In this document: positions 41,940 through 55,180 of the stretch, piece after piece
Position numbering within the stretch: the stretch's first letter is position 1
Layout of the letters: every line of letters begins with the position of its first letter
NCBI GenBank assembly: GCA_963693365.1
Contig: CAVNZM010000006.1
Span: 4,960,001-5,024,000, forward strand
Reading direction: 5' to 3'
From: Amoebidium appalachense
Lineage: Eukaryota; Ichthyosporea
DNA length: 64,000 bases
Notes under the pieces: model-generated
What the model was told of the DNA's origin: nothing
Seen by the model: the letters and a program-made list of their open reading frames with translations, nothing else
Database searches by the model: none
Program-made: the position numbers and the translations under genes

Positions 41940-43272
41940 CTGCCGCCACACACACACACACACACACACACATTCCTTTATGACTCTCCGATCCGTTCTC
42001 TCCCACCTTTGCCCGCCACCTGGCTCCACTCCTAATCGCCTCTCCTCCTTCCAAACCCCCTTTATTTCTCAAAATATCAAATTTAAATTGACATACCTTG
42101 TGTCTTTGCAATACCTTCTTTCTTTGCGAACTGCTAGGTCTGCCTACACACCAACATTCAATATTCCAATATTCGACAGCATGCCCCCCCCTCCCCCCCT
42201 GCCCCCGCAGCCACCCAACCCTCTACGCACCTCACTTCATCTTCCCCTTACTTGCTACGTAGCCATTCATTTCCTATTTTCATGATCCCCCCCCCCCCCC
42301 CCCCCCCCCCTCCGGGGTCCATTTGCATTGTCCCAACCACGCCTTCTCCCCCTCTCCCCCCCTTCCCCCGGTCCAGCGCCTTTCCTCCTTGGCTCCTCCT
42401 ATCGAATCTCTCCATCGTCATTCTGTCGTCTTACACACATATCCTACCACCCCCCCCCCCCTCCCCCCCCCCCCCCCTCCCCCCTCCCCCCCCCCCCCCC
42501 CCCCCCCCGGGGTCCATTTGCAATGTCCCAACCACGCCTTCTCCCCCTCTCCCCCCCTTCCCCCGGTCCAGCGCCTTTCCTCCTTGGCTCCTCCTATCGA
42601 ATCTCTCCATCGTCATTCTGTCGTCTTACACACATATCCTACCAACCATGGCAACAGTACCCCATAATCATTCAAACCAAATATTGCCACGTGTTATAAC
42701 GGTCGACTTGTTCTATTCTTAGGTGCCGAACCTGCACGTGATGCTGTTGCTCGGAAGTTCACCCACCCGGACGCTCCCGTTACAACCAAGGTTTGAGCCC
42801 CCCCCCCCCCCCCCCCCCCCCCCTCCCCCCCCCCCCCCAACAAAAAACCACCACCACGACCACCACCCCCATCCACAAAAAGAAAGCACATACACCACCA
42901 CCCTCCCCATACACCCGCTTCCTCCCCACACATTCCCGGACTCGTGTTTTTGCTTACAACCCTCTGCCCCTGTGTGTTCTTTTCCGTCATTGAATGGGTC
43001 CTTCGTACTCTCTACCCCCCCCCCCCCCCCCCCCCTGTCTCTGTGCCCGTCTGGTCTGTCCATGTGCTCCTTATGCTCCCCTGTTGTGCCTTGAACGTTC
43101 TTGGTCCTGCATCTCAACCCTCCCCCCTCCCCCCTCCCCCCTCCCCCCTCCCCCCCTCCCCTCCCTCCCCCCCCACCCCCACCCCCCCCCCCCCCCCGGC
43201 CCCCCCACACATACACCTCTCCCCTTCTCCCCCCCCCCCCCCCCAAACACACACACACACACGCGCGCGCGC

Positions 43273-43303
<31 letters not shown>

Positions 43304-44606
43304 TAGACACACACACTCACTTTACACTCCCCCCCCCCCATCCCCTCTTGTGTAAATATCCATACCCGTCTTTTCCTGTGATATCTGATGGCTTGTTGAA
43401 TGGTGTCGCGTTGTTCCGCATTTAGGGGCAGGAGAGCAGAGAAGCTCTGTGGACATTAGCGGCTGTGTGTAGATGGTGGGGTGATGGGGGGGGGGGGGGA
43501 GGGAGGGGGGGGGTTGGGGGTTGGTATGATGGTGGTGGTTGTCGTTGAAAGAGAAAAAAGAGCACATGCTACACACTGTTTGGTGCCGGTACTCAACCAA
43601 CCAAAAGCGGCGGTACGTAGGAAGATTTAAGGTAACTTGGGGGATGGATTTTTGCTTAAAATTGGGGGTGCGCATCAGATAGAGATCGACCAAATTCCAT
43701 AATTGATCCAGCTGGTCAATCGAGGCCGGAAGGTCCGAAAGTTCAACTTTCAATATAAACCCCATGTCATTTGTGAGAGCATGAACGCAGAAACCGGGGG
43801 AGAAAATGAAATTTTTAATCATTAAGTGGGGGTTGGTTAGTGAGAATATAGGTATGGTTACCGGTGAAAAAAATTGGTTCGAGCTGCCCGTTTTCGCTTA
43901 GCGTAAGCACATATGGAGGGGGTAGAAATCGAATTTTCCAAGGGCCGACACATCAACATCCATTATGTAATTACCCCCCGCTTTATTAGTAGGATTTGTT
44001 TTTCAAGGCAAGTTTCTGCAATCATTCTCTCTGTATTGAGCTTGGAAAATGTAACAAAATAAAAAAAGCCCCGAAAAAGACAAGTTCCGCGGCTCACAGA
44101 CTGGCATTTGATCGATTTGATGAGTTGAATCCCCAGCACCGCGGCGTCAGCATACCATCCATTACGTCACCTTAATCAAACAGCAAAAGTAAAAAATAAC
44201 GTTACCCCCCACGCAAAGTTGACACACGTGGCACACTCAAGCTCAGAAAATGAATAATTCATAGCCAGAAGGGAGACCCATGCTTGTGATCTTTGTAATA
44301 TCTGTGACTTGCAGGTGTCTAATACACACCGTCACACTTGACCCCCCCCCCCCCCCCCCCCCCCCCCCCGCCTCCCGGCTCCCCCGCCTCCCCCAAACTC
44401 CATCACACACACACACACACACACCCACACACACACCTTTCTCTCACACACACACGCAAAGGCAGGGCACACACACTTCCTAATCAGTGGTTCTTTAGCA
44501 CCGTTTTCATTTCGAACTTCTTTCAAAACTCTTCCTGCTTACCTCTTAGTCCCCGTGCAACCTCCCCCTGCTTCCGTCTTCTACGATTCCCTCTCTTGTC
44601 CGCCTG

Positions 44607-44675
<69 letters not shown>

Positions 44676-44944
44676 ATGTGATCTTGGCCAGTGGCTGCTC
44701 TGGTGCACTCGAGATTGCCATCGTTGCTTTGGCCAGCTTTGGTGGGTCGCCCCCTCCCCTCCCCCCTCCCTCCCTCCCCGGCACCCCCCTCCCCTTCTCT
44801 TTCCCCGCCCCTTTTCTGCCTGCTCTCCCCCTCTTCCCCTCCCCTCTCCCTTCTCCCCCCCCTCCCCCCCCCCGTCCCTTCCCTTTCATGCATGGCCCAG
44901 ACCACCAATGCCACCGCCAATTGGTAGTACATGACAGGAGGAAA

Positions 44945-44978
<34 letters not shown>

Positions 44979-45525
44979 TGGACTCCATGAGATGTGGATG
45001 ACCGGGAAATTGACGGCAAGGCAGGAAGGGGGGAAGAGAGGGGGCGGGGCAAAGAGGTTTCACGGGTCAATCGTCATCAAGACGAGTGTGGGCGAGGGCG
45101 TGAATGGGGTGGATGTAAAAGCGTGTGTGTGTGTGTGCGTGTGTGGCGGTAGGGAGGGGGAGGGCGGGAGGCGGGACGAGGGAGGGAGGGAACGGTGGGC
45201 GGAGAGAATGAAGAGGGGGGGGGGAGGGGGGAGGATGTGTATGTGGGAAAAACCAATATCTTATGTCGATACTTGAAATTTCAGGACAGAACATTCTGGT
45301 GCCCCTGCCTGGTTTCCCTCTCTACACAACCATTGCGGAGAGCAGAGGGATTCAGACTAAGAGCTATCGTTTGCTGGTATGTTCTTTCGTTTTTTCTTGT
45401 TCTCTTTCTCCATCTTCCTCCCCTTTTTTTTTTCTAATTGTGTTTTTTTCTTATTTCTTTTTCTTTGTATTCTCGTTTTTGTGTTTCTTTTGGCTCTTCT
45501 TTCCTCTTTGGGTGTGTGTGGGGGG

Positions 45526-45565
<40 letters not shown>

Positions 45566-46666
45566 CTCACGGAGGGAGGGGGGAGGGGTCTTTTTTTCGA
45601 CGTGGCAGGGTGGTAGGGCACCCCGAGGGGGGGGGGGGGGGGGGGGGGGGAGGGGGGGGGTCTAATCTCACAACCTGCACCCGATGTGTTATGCGTGAGA
45701 TACGCCGAATGTGGATACACGGGCATGTTTACCCCTTCAGAGGTGTCCTTTCAGGACAGACCACTGTGTGGAGACCGCTTTACTTCCATGCAACCGGGCA
45801 TGGTTGCTCTGTGTCGTGCATCTGTAAGCACATACACATTTTTCGCTGCACTGCATTAGTTTGCACACACATCTTCACCGTTTTGCTCACCTTGCTTGCA
45901 TAAGCAACCCTGCTCGTCTTTGATCAAGACGGGTTGACCCGCCCAAGCTCAGTTGATGCTGCTGTCTGAGTTGGAGCGTCGTATATACGCGGGCTAAGGG
46001 GTCGAAACTCAGACGCAATTGATGACTTGGGTCCTCCCTGAGGATGGGCTCTGCTTATGACACATACTGTGCAGTGCACATGGCTGATGTTGCATACTTG
46101 AATGTTTGCCTTTGCATGTGTCCTGCACCATGCTTCTCGTCGTGTATGCGTACTTTGTACCGTGTTCCGCATTCAAACCCCCCCCCCCCCCCCCTCGAAA
46201 CTCGGGTACTGTGGATGACATGCCCCCCCCCCCCCCCCCCCCCCCCCCCTCCCCCCCCCCGAGCATCCCTGAGCATGGGATCTGCTTATTATGCATACTC
46301 TTTATGTATGGCTTGCATTCTGCATCGTGTTATCCGTTGTTCTTGTGTACTTCGTACTTTATGACATATTCAAACCCCCCCCCCCCTCCCCCCCCTTCCC
46401 CATTCCTCCCCCCCCCCCCCCCCCAGGGGGGGCCCGGAGATGAGATCTTTGTACTTTCCTCGTCGGGTCTCATGCACTGACATGGCCTCCCCCTCCCCTT
46501 CCCCCCCCTTCCCACACACACACACCACCACCACCACATCCACACACAGACACATAGCTGCACTTGCTTTCGCACATGAGAACATGCGCACGTGCGCGTG
46601 AAGCACACACACACAGAGACACAGACACTCGCGCGCGCGCGCACACACACACGCACACGCGCGCGC

Positions 46667-46704
<38 letters not shown>

Positions 46705-46955
46705 CCTGAGCGCAACTGGGAGGTAGACCTTGCCCACATGGAGTCTCTGATCGACTCCAAGACGGCAGCCATTCTCATTAACAACCCCTCAAACCCCTGC
46801 GGCTCAAACTTCAGCGGGCAACATCTTAAGGATATCCTCGCACGTACGTAATGCAAGCAAACACACATGGACATACGAGCGCGCGCGCGCGCACACACAC
46901 ACACACACACACGAACACACGAACATATGCACAGGTATGCATACGCACACGTTCA

Positions 46956-46995
<40 letters not shown>

Positions 46996-47692
46996 AGCAT
47001 GCACACCGCAAGCAATCCTTGTATATACGCTCTGCATTCGATCGCTCACTCAAGCGCACATGATCCACTCATGTTGCATACTGTGTGCTCTCATCGCATT
47101 TCTGCAATACCCCATTCATTGCCAAGTTCTCTTCCTGGTGCCGTGTACTGCATATTACCCCCCCCCCCCCCCCCCCTCCCCCCTCGCCCCTCCCCCCTCT
47201 CCCCCCCCCCCCCCTCCCCCCCCCCTTCATGCGCGTACTGTGGATGAAGTGGGCCTCCCCTGAGGATGGCGCTCCTTTTATGCATGTGTACTTTGCTCTC
47301 TTTGAAGTACTTTAACCCCCTACCATCACCCCCTTCCCCCCTCCCCCCTCCCCCCCCCCCCTCTCTCCACCCCCCGACCCCATATCCCAAACCCCACGCC
47401 CACCCCACCCAACCCACACCTTTCTTTACTCGACATCATATCCACCCTCCCCCCCCCCCCCCCCCCCCCCCCTCCCCCCTCCCCCCTCTCCCCCCCGGGT
47501 CGTCGACTTTCCCAGCCCTCTTTCCACATGTTTCCAACCTCTCTTTCCCACTAACCCTCCTATCTCCCCAGTTGCCGAGAAGCATTATCTCCCGATTATT
47601 TCGGACGAGATATACGCAGACATGGTTTTCCCCCCCAACGTGTTCACCCCTCTTGCCCCCCTGTCCAAAAACGTCCCTATCTTGGTGAGTTC

Positions 47693-47741
<49 letters not shown>

Positions 47742-48486
47742 CCCCCCCCCCCTCCCCCCTCCCCCCTCCCCCCTCCCCCCCTCCCCCGGCCAGAAAAAAA
47801 AAAAAAAAAAAAAAAAAAACACCCACTCCCTTCCGCCGAAAACACCCACAGACAAACACTCACACCCACAAACACACACGAACGTGGGACACACGTGAAG
47901 GTAATAAGCTGATGTCCCAATATCCATTGGTGTTGGATGGAGTGTTTGCAGGGCCGAATGATTTCGGTTTCTCTCTCTGACTGTGTGTGCTTTTCTTTTC
48001 TTCTTTGGTTATGGTGGTTGGGTAGGTGGGTGTGTGCGCCTGGGGCCGGGAGGGGGGAGGGGGGAAGGAAGGGGGGGGGGGGGGGGGGGAAGAGGGGGGA
48101 AGGCGGTGGAGAATGGGTGTTTGCGGGCGGGAAAAGGTGTTGGGACTTGGAAGACGGAGGGGAATATGGGGCTGGGCACATCCTTTTTTTGGGAGGGGAC
48201 GGGGGCAAGGAGGGGGGGGGAGGTGGGGATAGCGACAGCGAAAGAGAGTGTGAGGTAGGGAGGGGGGCAAGGGAGATAGTAGGGGGAGGAGGGGTGGGTG
48301 GGGGCGAGAGACTGGGCCCGAGGGGGGGGGAGGGGGGGGGGGGGGGGGATGGTGTGTTTTATCTTGAACTTTAATTTTTACTTTTACTTGCAGACCTGCG
48401 GAGGTATTGCCAAGCAGTATGTGGTACCCGGCTGGAGGTTGGGGTGGATTGTATGCCACGACAGAAACAACGTGTTTGCAAAAGAG

Positions 48487-48517
<31 letters not shown>

Positions 48518-49034
48518 CGTGCGTGTGTGTGTGTGTGTGTGTGTGTTGTGTGCATGCAGATGTTTGTAAGACATATGTACGTGCATCGGGGTGTCAATTA
48601 TGTGCGAGCGTGTTTGAGCTAAACAGACGAGTTGCCTTGGTAGTGTGTGTGTGTGTGTGTGCACGCACGTGCGTGTGTGCGTGTGCGTGTATGCATGTGC
48701 GTGCGTGCGTGTTTGTGTGTTTGTTTATATGCGTGCGTGTGTGTGTGTGTGTGTGTGCGCGCGCGCGCACATGCGCGCGTGCGTGCACATCACAAAGTTT
48801 ACGAATGGGGATACAAGGGGACTGGTGTAGACACATAAGGAGTTAGCCACCTACCGTGAAATAAGGAGGGGGGAGTGAGGTTACGCTTTCCTTTGACGGC
48901 AGTAGAGCAGTAAGCTTGCAGCAACGCAAAGTGTAACGAGATACAGTAACTGTTTTATAAGAACATCTCGTCATTTTCGGGTGTATATGTTGCCCCGTTT
49001 TTTTCTTTCTCTTTTTTTCCTTTTTATTTCCTTT

Positions 49035-49074
<40 letters not shown>

Positions 49075-49286
49075 GTTTTGGATTTTTGTGACTTCGAGAT
49101 AAAGCCGGATGGTTGGAAAGGGGGTGGGGGGTGGGGAGGCGGGGGGAGGGGAGGAGGGACACTACCCGTTTTTTAATACATACCCCTTAAATGTCTAAGT
49201 CCCACACATGCACACACCTATCCACTCGTCTGCACACATACCCATACGATGATTATCACCTCCAAGCCCCATCTCGTCCACCGTAT

Positions 49287-49333
<47 letters not shown>

Positions 49334-49666
49334 ACCACCACCAACCAACCCCTACTCCCCGACATGAATGTGTGCCTCTTACCTGTAATGGGCTCTAACC
49401 ACCCCTCCCCCAATTTCCCCTGCATGCACACCCACACACGTACCCCCCCCCCCCCCCCCCCCCCTCCCCCCCCGGCCGCCCCTCACACACACACACATAC
49501 ACACACACACAGCCCCCCCCCCCTCCCCCTTCCCCCCTCACCTCCCCCCCACTCCCCATCCCCCCTCCCCTCATCCCCTCCCCTTCTCCCCCCCCCCCCC
49601 CCCCCTTCTTTCCCCACACCACCCTCCCTCAACACACACACACACACCTCTCCCTCCGCCTCCCCC

Positions 49667-49697
<31 letters not shown>

Positions 49698-49856
49698 AGG
49701 TGCGTGAGGCCTTGACAATCCTGACGCAGATTCTCGTGGGCCCCAATGCGTTGGTGCAGGGGGCCCTGCCTGCAATTCTGCACGAGACAGACCCCCAATA
49801 CTACAAGGACCTTAACAACACACTGGAGGTACGTAGAACCCCCCCCCCCCCCCCCC

Positions 49857-49890
<34 letters not shown>

Positions 49891-50023
49891 TTTTTTTTTT
49901 CCCGCTGCGGCATGGGTCAAATCTCATACTCAGATTTTTATTTTAGTTTTTTGTGTGTGGGGGTCTATTGCTGTTCTTGCATTGCTTTCCTTCCTGTCGG
50001 TCTCCGTCACAACCCCCCCCCCC

Positions 50024-50119
<96 letters not shown>

Positions 50120-50689
50120 GTCTGCCCCCTCCCCGCCCCCCTCCCACCACCACTCCCCAAAGCAAACCAACAAAAAAGACACGCTTCAACGACTCCCTCT
50201 TCCCTTAACGCCCCAGCTCCCCAGCCCTCCCCCTGCCACCCGATCTTCTCACCTTTTCCTTGGACAAAGCTCTCCGATGCCTTTTCCCTTCCCACCATTT
50301 CTCTCCTCTCCCCCCTCCTTCCCCCCCCCCCTCCCCCCCCTTCCCCCCCCTTCCCCCCCGGCACCCTCTCCCCCCCCCCCCACCCCAAAGAATGTTTTTT
50401 CTTCCCTTCCCCCCCATGCACACAGTGATTTGCTCACATTTTTTGCCACAGGCACATGCACAGTTGAGCTATGACCGCATCAGCAAGATTAAAGGGCTGA
50501 AGCCTGTGCTTCCTCAGGGCACCATGTACATGATGGTGAGCATGTGATTGTGTCTGTGTGTGCGTGTGTGTGTGTGTGTGTGTCTGTGTGCATATGTGCA
50601 CGTGCGCACGTGCGTGTGTGGATGGGGGGGGGGGGGGGGGGAGGGTTAGCGTGTGTGTGAGCGTGTGTTGGTGTGTGTAATGGATGTGT

Positions 50690-50727
<38 letters not shown>

Positions 50728-50958
50728 TTTTTTTTTTTTTTTTTTTTTTGGGGGGGGGGGGGGTTAGTGTAGATGTGAGTGCGTAGTGGTGTGGGTAGAT
50801 GTGGGGGGGGGGGGGGGGGGGGGGGGGGGGGTAATGTGGGTGAGTACGTGGTGGTGTGAATGGGTGGGTGAGTGGGTTTGGGGGGCGACGGGTGTGAGGT
50901 AGGGGCTTAGTGTGTGTGTGTGTGTGTGTGTGTAGTGGTCGTTGATGGGGAGGGAGGG

Positions 50959-50989
<31 letters not shown>

Positions 50990-51226
50990 GGTGCGTATGA
51001 GTGTGAATTTGTGTGCTCTTTTATTGCTGTTGGATGGTGATTAGGTGTTTTTTGCTCGTATGTTTGTCTGCCTAAGGGGTTGGGGGTGGAGTGCGTTTGG
51101 GGATTGGTGTGGGTCGGTGATGCACGTGTGTGTGTGGGCGGCCGGAGAGATTTCGAGATGATTTTAAAGTGTGTGGGAGGCATACAAGAAAGTGATCGAC
51201 ATATCGTGTGTGTGTGTGTGGCCCGG

Positions 51227-51292
<66 letters not shown>

Positions 51293-51644
51293 GAAAGGGG
51301 CAGGGGAGGGTTACAACAATCTCTCATAATAGTGTTTTGGAGAGGGGGGGATCCAAGAGTCTCATGTGTGTGTGTGCTGGGGGGGGAATCCAATAGTATT
51401 TTCATATGTGGGAGGATGTAACACTATCTCATATAAGTGTTTGGGGCCCCTGGGGGGATCCAACAAGTTCAAATAAGTGTGGGAAGAGGGGTTTAACACT
51501 ATCTCACACAAGTGTGGGGGGGATCCAACAGGTCGAAATTGACATGGCGCAGTTCCCCGAATATGCTGATGACCTGCAGTTTACTGAAGCCCTAATTGCT
51601 GAACAGTCGGTGTTCTGCCTGCCTGCTAAGGTATTCACGAGCAT

Positions 51645-51728
<84 letters not shown>

Positions 51729-52352
51729 GCGCTCACACAAGGACCCACATGTGCACACATGTGTACACAATCACGTGCGCACACACATAATATGCACAGC
51801 ACTATACATGAACACACACACACACAAAGACACGTCACAAGGTATGCATGTGCATGCATGCACAGACATACACAAACACGCAAACACACACTGACTCACA
51901 CTCACACAAGCACCCACATGTGCACAAGGATGTACACAAGCACGTGTGCACACACATATAGTACATATCGAATAAATGAGTCGCTCCGCATCAATCTAAA
52001 TATCTAAATACTCGGCGAATTTAGAGAACCAATGCCGTTCTCTAAATATCTAAAAGTCTGCTCGATTCGTGTAGAGCCGTTTAGAAACTGAATTATCTAG
52101 ATCGTTGATCGCAATTCTATTGGATAAGAGATATTCAGGCGAGTTCCAAGGACCAATTGTCATATCCCAGACATCTAGAAGACCCCCCCCCCCCCCTTCT
52201 TCCAGATGCGCCCATCTGGAAGAGGGTCGAAATCAATCTAGATTTTATGCAAACTTTAAACATTTAACAGATTGATCGGATTACAGAAGTTTTATACGTA
52301 AATTTAACAATCTAGATGTTTAGATATCTGGATCCACTCGAAGCGGCTCAAT

Positions 52353-52420
<68 letters not shown>

Positions 52421-52832
52421 ACACAGACACAGACATGTCACAAGGCATGCACAGATACACACAAACACGTAAACACATACACACGCTCACACAAGGACCC
52501 GAATGTGCACGCAGATGTACACAAGCACGTGTGAACGCACATAAAATACACACCGCATACATGTGCACACACATACCCACACACAAAGACATGTCACACG
52601 CGGTGGTTTTGTGTGTACAAACCTTTGACTGGTGAAATCGTATGCACACAAAAAATAAGGTAGGCGCACCCTCACACAGACACCCACTTACAAGGAACAA
52701 GTATACAGGCATGCACACAGTCTTTAACACCTACGCAATCAGCATAGAGACGTAGGGGCCTCCTTCCTTTTTCTATCGAAGGCTCAGTTTCCTTATGTGG
52801 ATGATGAGATCGAACTGGTTTCACCTGACTGT

Positions 52833-52892
<60 letters not shown>

Positions 52893-53251
52893 CACCACGC
52901 CCCCCCACACACACACCACCACCCACCCACCCACCACCACCACCACCACCAACACGCGCGCGCACGCGCTGCACACACACACACACAAAATACACATGCC
53001 ATATACCACACACGCACACCACACACACCACACTCACACTCACGACACACACACACACACACACACACACACTCATGCACACACACACACGTACACACAC
53101 ACGTACACACACACACACACGTACACACACACACACACAGTGCTTCAGCTATCCCAACTTCTTCCGTATCGTCTTCACTGCCCCCAAGGACAAGCTGGAG
53201 ACTGCATACGATCGCATCGAAGAATTCTGCAACAAACATCGCAAGAACTAA
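40793..53251 (+). CDS. TAT: Tyrosine aminotransferase-like PLP enzyme, complete 12-exon gene
   Basis: Transfers the amino group of tyrosine (or Phe/Trp) to a 2-oxo acid, giving 4-hydroxyphenylpyruvate. Exons: 40793-40925, 41496-41600, 42723-42790, 44675-44741, 45285-45376, 46705-46843, 47572-47684, 48394-48486, 49700-49828, 50452-50535, 51532-51630, 53141-53251. They total 1233 nt, giving 410 aa with all phases matched. Class I/II aminotransferase landmarks: SIGDPTVFG near the N-terminus, SGCSGALE (cofactor phosphate loop), [16 protein letters not shown] (Asn about 185), [10 protein letters not shown] (Asp about 213, Tyr about 216), [14 protein letters not shown] (Schiff-base Lys about 246) and FFRIVF (carboxylate-binding Arg about 383). 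The length matches the family and no organelle-targeting leader is evident. Introns of 0.5-1.9 kb are nearly all microsatellite; several acceptors are the end of a (CA)n tract. Specificity for tyrosine rather than another aromatic acid is inferred. Confidence 0.95.
42314..42644. repeat. 136-bp direct duplication in intron 2
   Basis: Bases 42314-42449 and 42509-42644 match with one visible mismatch, separated by a 59-bp C-rich linker. Confidence 0.9.
45897..46178 (+). repeat. Interspersed repeat family, copy D
   Basis: About 280 bp in intron 5 of the aminotransferase gene. Opposite in orientation to copies A-C, it runs from CATAAGCAACCCTGCTCGTC to CATTCAAACCCC and ends in poly-C. It forms a subfamily with the copy at 24650-24785. 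Confidence 0.75.
46196..46376 (+). repeat. Interspersed repeat family, copy E
   Basis: Second copy in intron 5, directly after copy D, missing the first part. Contains CTCGGGTACTGTGGATGACA and ends TTCAAACCCC before poly-C. Confidence 0.75.
47222..47315 (+). repeat. Interspersed repeat family, copy F (fragment)
   Basis: Fragment in intron 6 with GTACTGTGGATGA and CCTGAGGATGG landmarks, ending at a C-rich tract. Confidence 0.55.
49288..49333. repeat. Poly-C tract, about 46 nt
   Basis: Uninterrupted C homopolymer in intron 8 of the aminotransferase gene. Confidence 0.95.
51228..51291. repeat. Poly-G tract, 64 nt
   Basis: The longest pure homopolymer I see in the window, in intron 10 of the aminotransferase gene. 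On the transcribed RNA this is a G run able to form quadruplexes. Confidence 0.95.
51646..51726. repeat. (CA)n microsatellite
   Basis: About 80 bp of CA repeat in intron 11; related CA-rich DNA continues to 51955 and again at 52351-52413. Confidence 0.95.
51977..52350. mobile_element. MITE-like insertion in intron 11
   Basis: A 374-bp AT-rich island between two (CA)n tracts. Its ends are imperfect inverted repeats: TGAGTCGCTCCG at the left, TGAGCCGCTTCG reading inward from the right, then ATCTAAA on both sides. No coding capacity. A target duplication was not clear, so the class is open. Confidence 0.5.
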
Positions 53252-53878
53252 TCCCGCCCCCTCCCCCTCCCCCTCCCCCTCCCCCCCCCTTCCCCCCCTC
53301 TCTCCCCCTCTCTCTCTCGCCCTTCCCCCCGCCCCTCACCTCCCCCCGCCCCCCTCCTCTCTCCCTCCCACCTCTCCCTCTATCCCTCCCTCTCCATCCT
53401 CTGAGTCTCCCGCCCACTTTCAAGCCCCCCCCCCCCCCCCTCTCCCTTTATACCCAGTGATCACAAGACAAGTCAACTTGAAACCGACTCGCTAAGCACA
53501 ATGTGCTTAATGGCATATGTTATTAAGCATGTGCATGCAAAAGGCTTACGTAAGCATTATATGTATACGATGGACTTACGTTAAGCATATGTACAGTCAG
53601 ACTGAGTGGCTGTGTGGCCCGACCGCTGACTGACTTAAAAATGTAAAAAATTTAAAAATAACGTATCCGAAGGAACTGGGTTTCCTGTTTTAGTCAATTG
53701 AGGCCCCGTCTGTAATTGGTCACGTATTTGCCTCTCCCCCCCCCCCCCCCTCCCCCCCCCCCTCCCCCCCCCCGGGCGGGCACGCGATGTACCGCCGGTT
53801 GTTTTCTCTCTTTTGCATATGAATTGTGAGATCACCCGACGGTGAACTTGTATTTCAGTGCTGGTCCGTAAAAAATAA

Positions 53879-53937
<59 letters not shown>

Positions 53938-54431
53938 TAAAAAATAAAAAAAAATAAATAAAAAAAAACGGCGATTGACTCACTTCCCGTGCGTGAACGT
54001 CACTGATCCTGGCCATTGCGACGAACCAGTGGTTTTTTAACACTGCGATGCCGTTTGCCAAGTTGGAAGGAGAGGGGCCTGTTTGTGCGTGCATGTGTGT
54101 GTGTTATTCAATTAATGTGTGTGTGTGTGTGAGTGAGGGAGAGGGGGGGGGGGGGGGGGGGGAGAGGGGGGGAGGAGGGGGCCGAGGGGTGAGATATAGA
54201 GAGAGAGCCCGAAGAGTAACTGTTGGCCCCCGGGAGGGGGGGGGGGAAGGGGGGGGGATTATTCTATGATAAGGGAATTTCCGTCCCTGACGTCAGAGGT
54301 CCGATGAGAGAGAGAGAGAGAGTCGGTCTACGGAGAGAGAGGCTCCAGTACTAGTGTGGGAGAGAGGGGGGGGGGGAGGGGGGGGGGGGTGAGGGGGAAG
54401 GAGGGGGAGAAGGGAGAGAGTATCGATCGAC

Positions 54432-54476
<45 letters not shown>

Positions 54477-54484
54477 GGGAGGGG

Positions 54485-54516
<32 letters not shown>

Positions 54517-54886
54517 GTGTGTGTGTGTGTACATGTGTGTGAGAGAGAGAGAGAGTCTGAGAGAGAAAGAGAGCGAGAGCGGAGAGAGAGAGAGAGAGAG
54601 AGAGGTCGGAGTCGAGAGAGTGAGTGAGTGTGAGAGAGAGTCTTTAAGGGAGAGAGATTGAGAAACGCCACCGCGGGGGGTGGGGGTGGGGGGTGGGGGG
54701 TGGGGGGGGGGGGGGAGCCTCGGGGAGAGAGAGAGAGACCGTCGGTGCCTCGGAGAGAGAGGGAAACTGAGAGAGAAAGAGCTCGAGAGAGAGACTCAGA
54801 GAGAGCCTCTGAGAGAGAGAGACAGAGCCGCGAAGTTCTTGAGAGAGAGTTTGAGACTCCGCTGTCTGATGAGACCAGGGAGGAGG

Positions 54887-54920
<34 letters not shown>

Positions 54921-55131
54921 TGGGGGAGGTAGGGGGGGGGGGGGGGGGGGGGAGGTCTGGAGTCCGGGAGGGGGTTGAGAGGGGGCACTGGGACAGTGCT
55001 CAGTCACCGTGGCCGTCATTAATGAGAGTCTCATAATGATCCGGAATGATTCCAAAAGCTTCGGAACCGCATTGAGAATAAGTTAGAAAACCTTTGAAAC
55101 TTAAGAAATCACAGCGTCTCCGAGGAGTCCT

Positions 55132-55180
<49 letters not shown>

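Noticed and set aside
40926-53140. Systematic pairing of 5' G/GT tracts with 3' C/CA tracts to loop out introns
   Set aside because: It fits introns 1 and 8, but several others (2, 6, 9, 11) have C or CA tracts at both ends.
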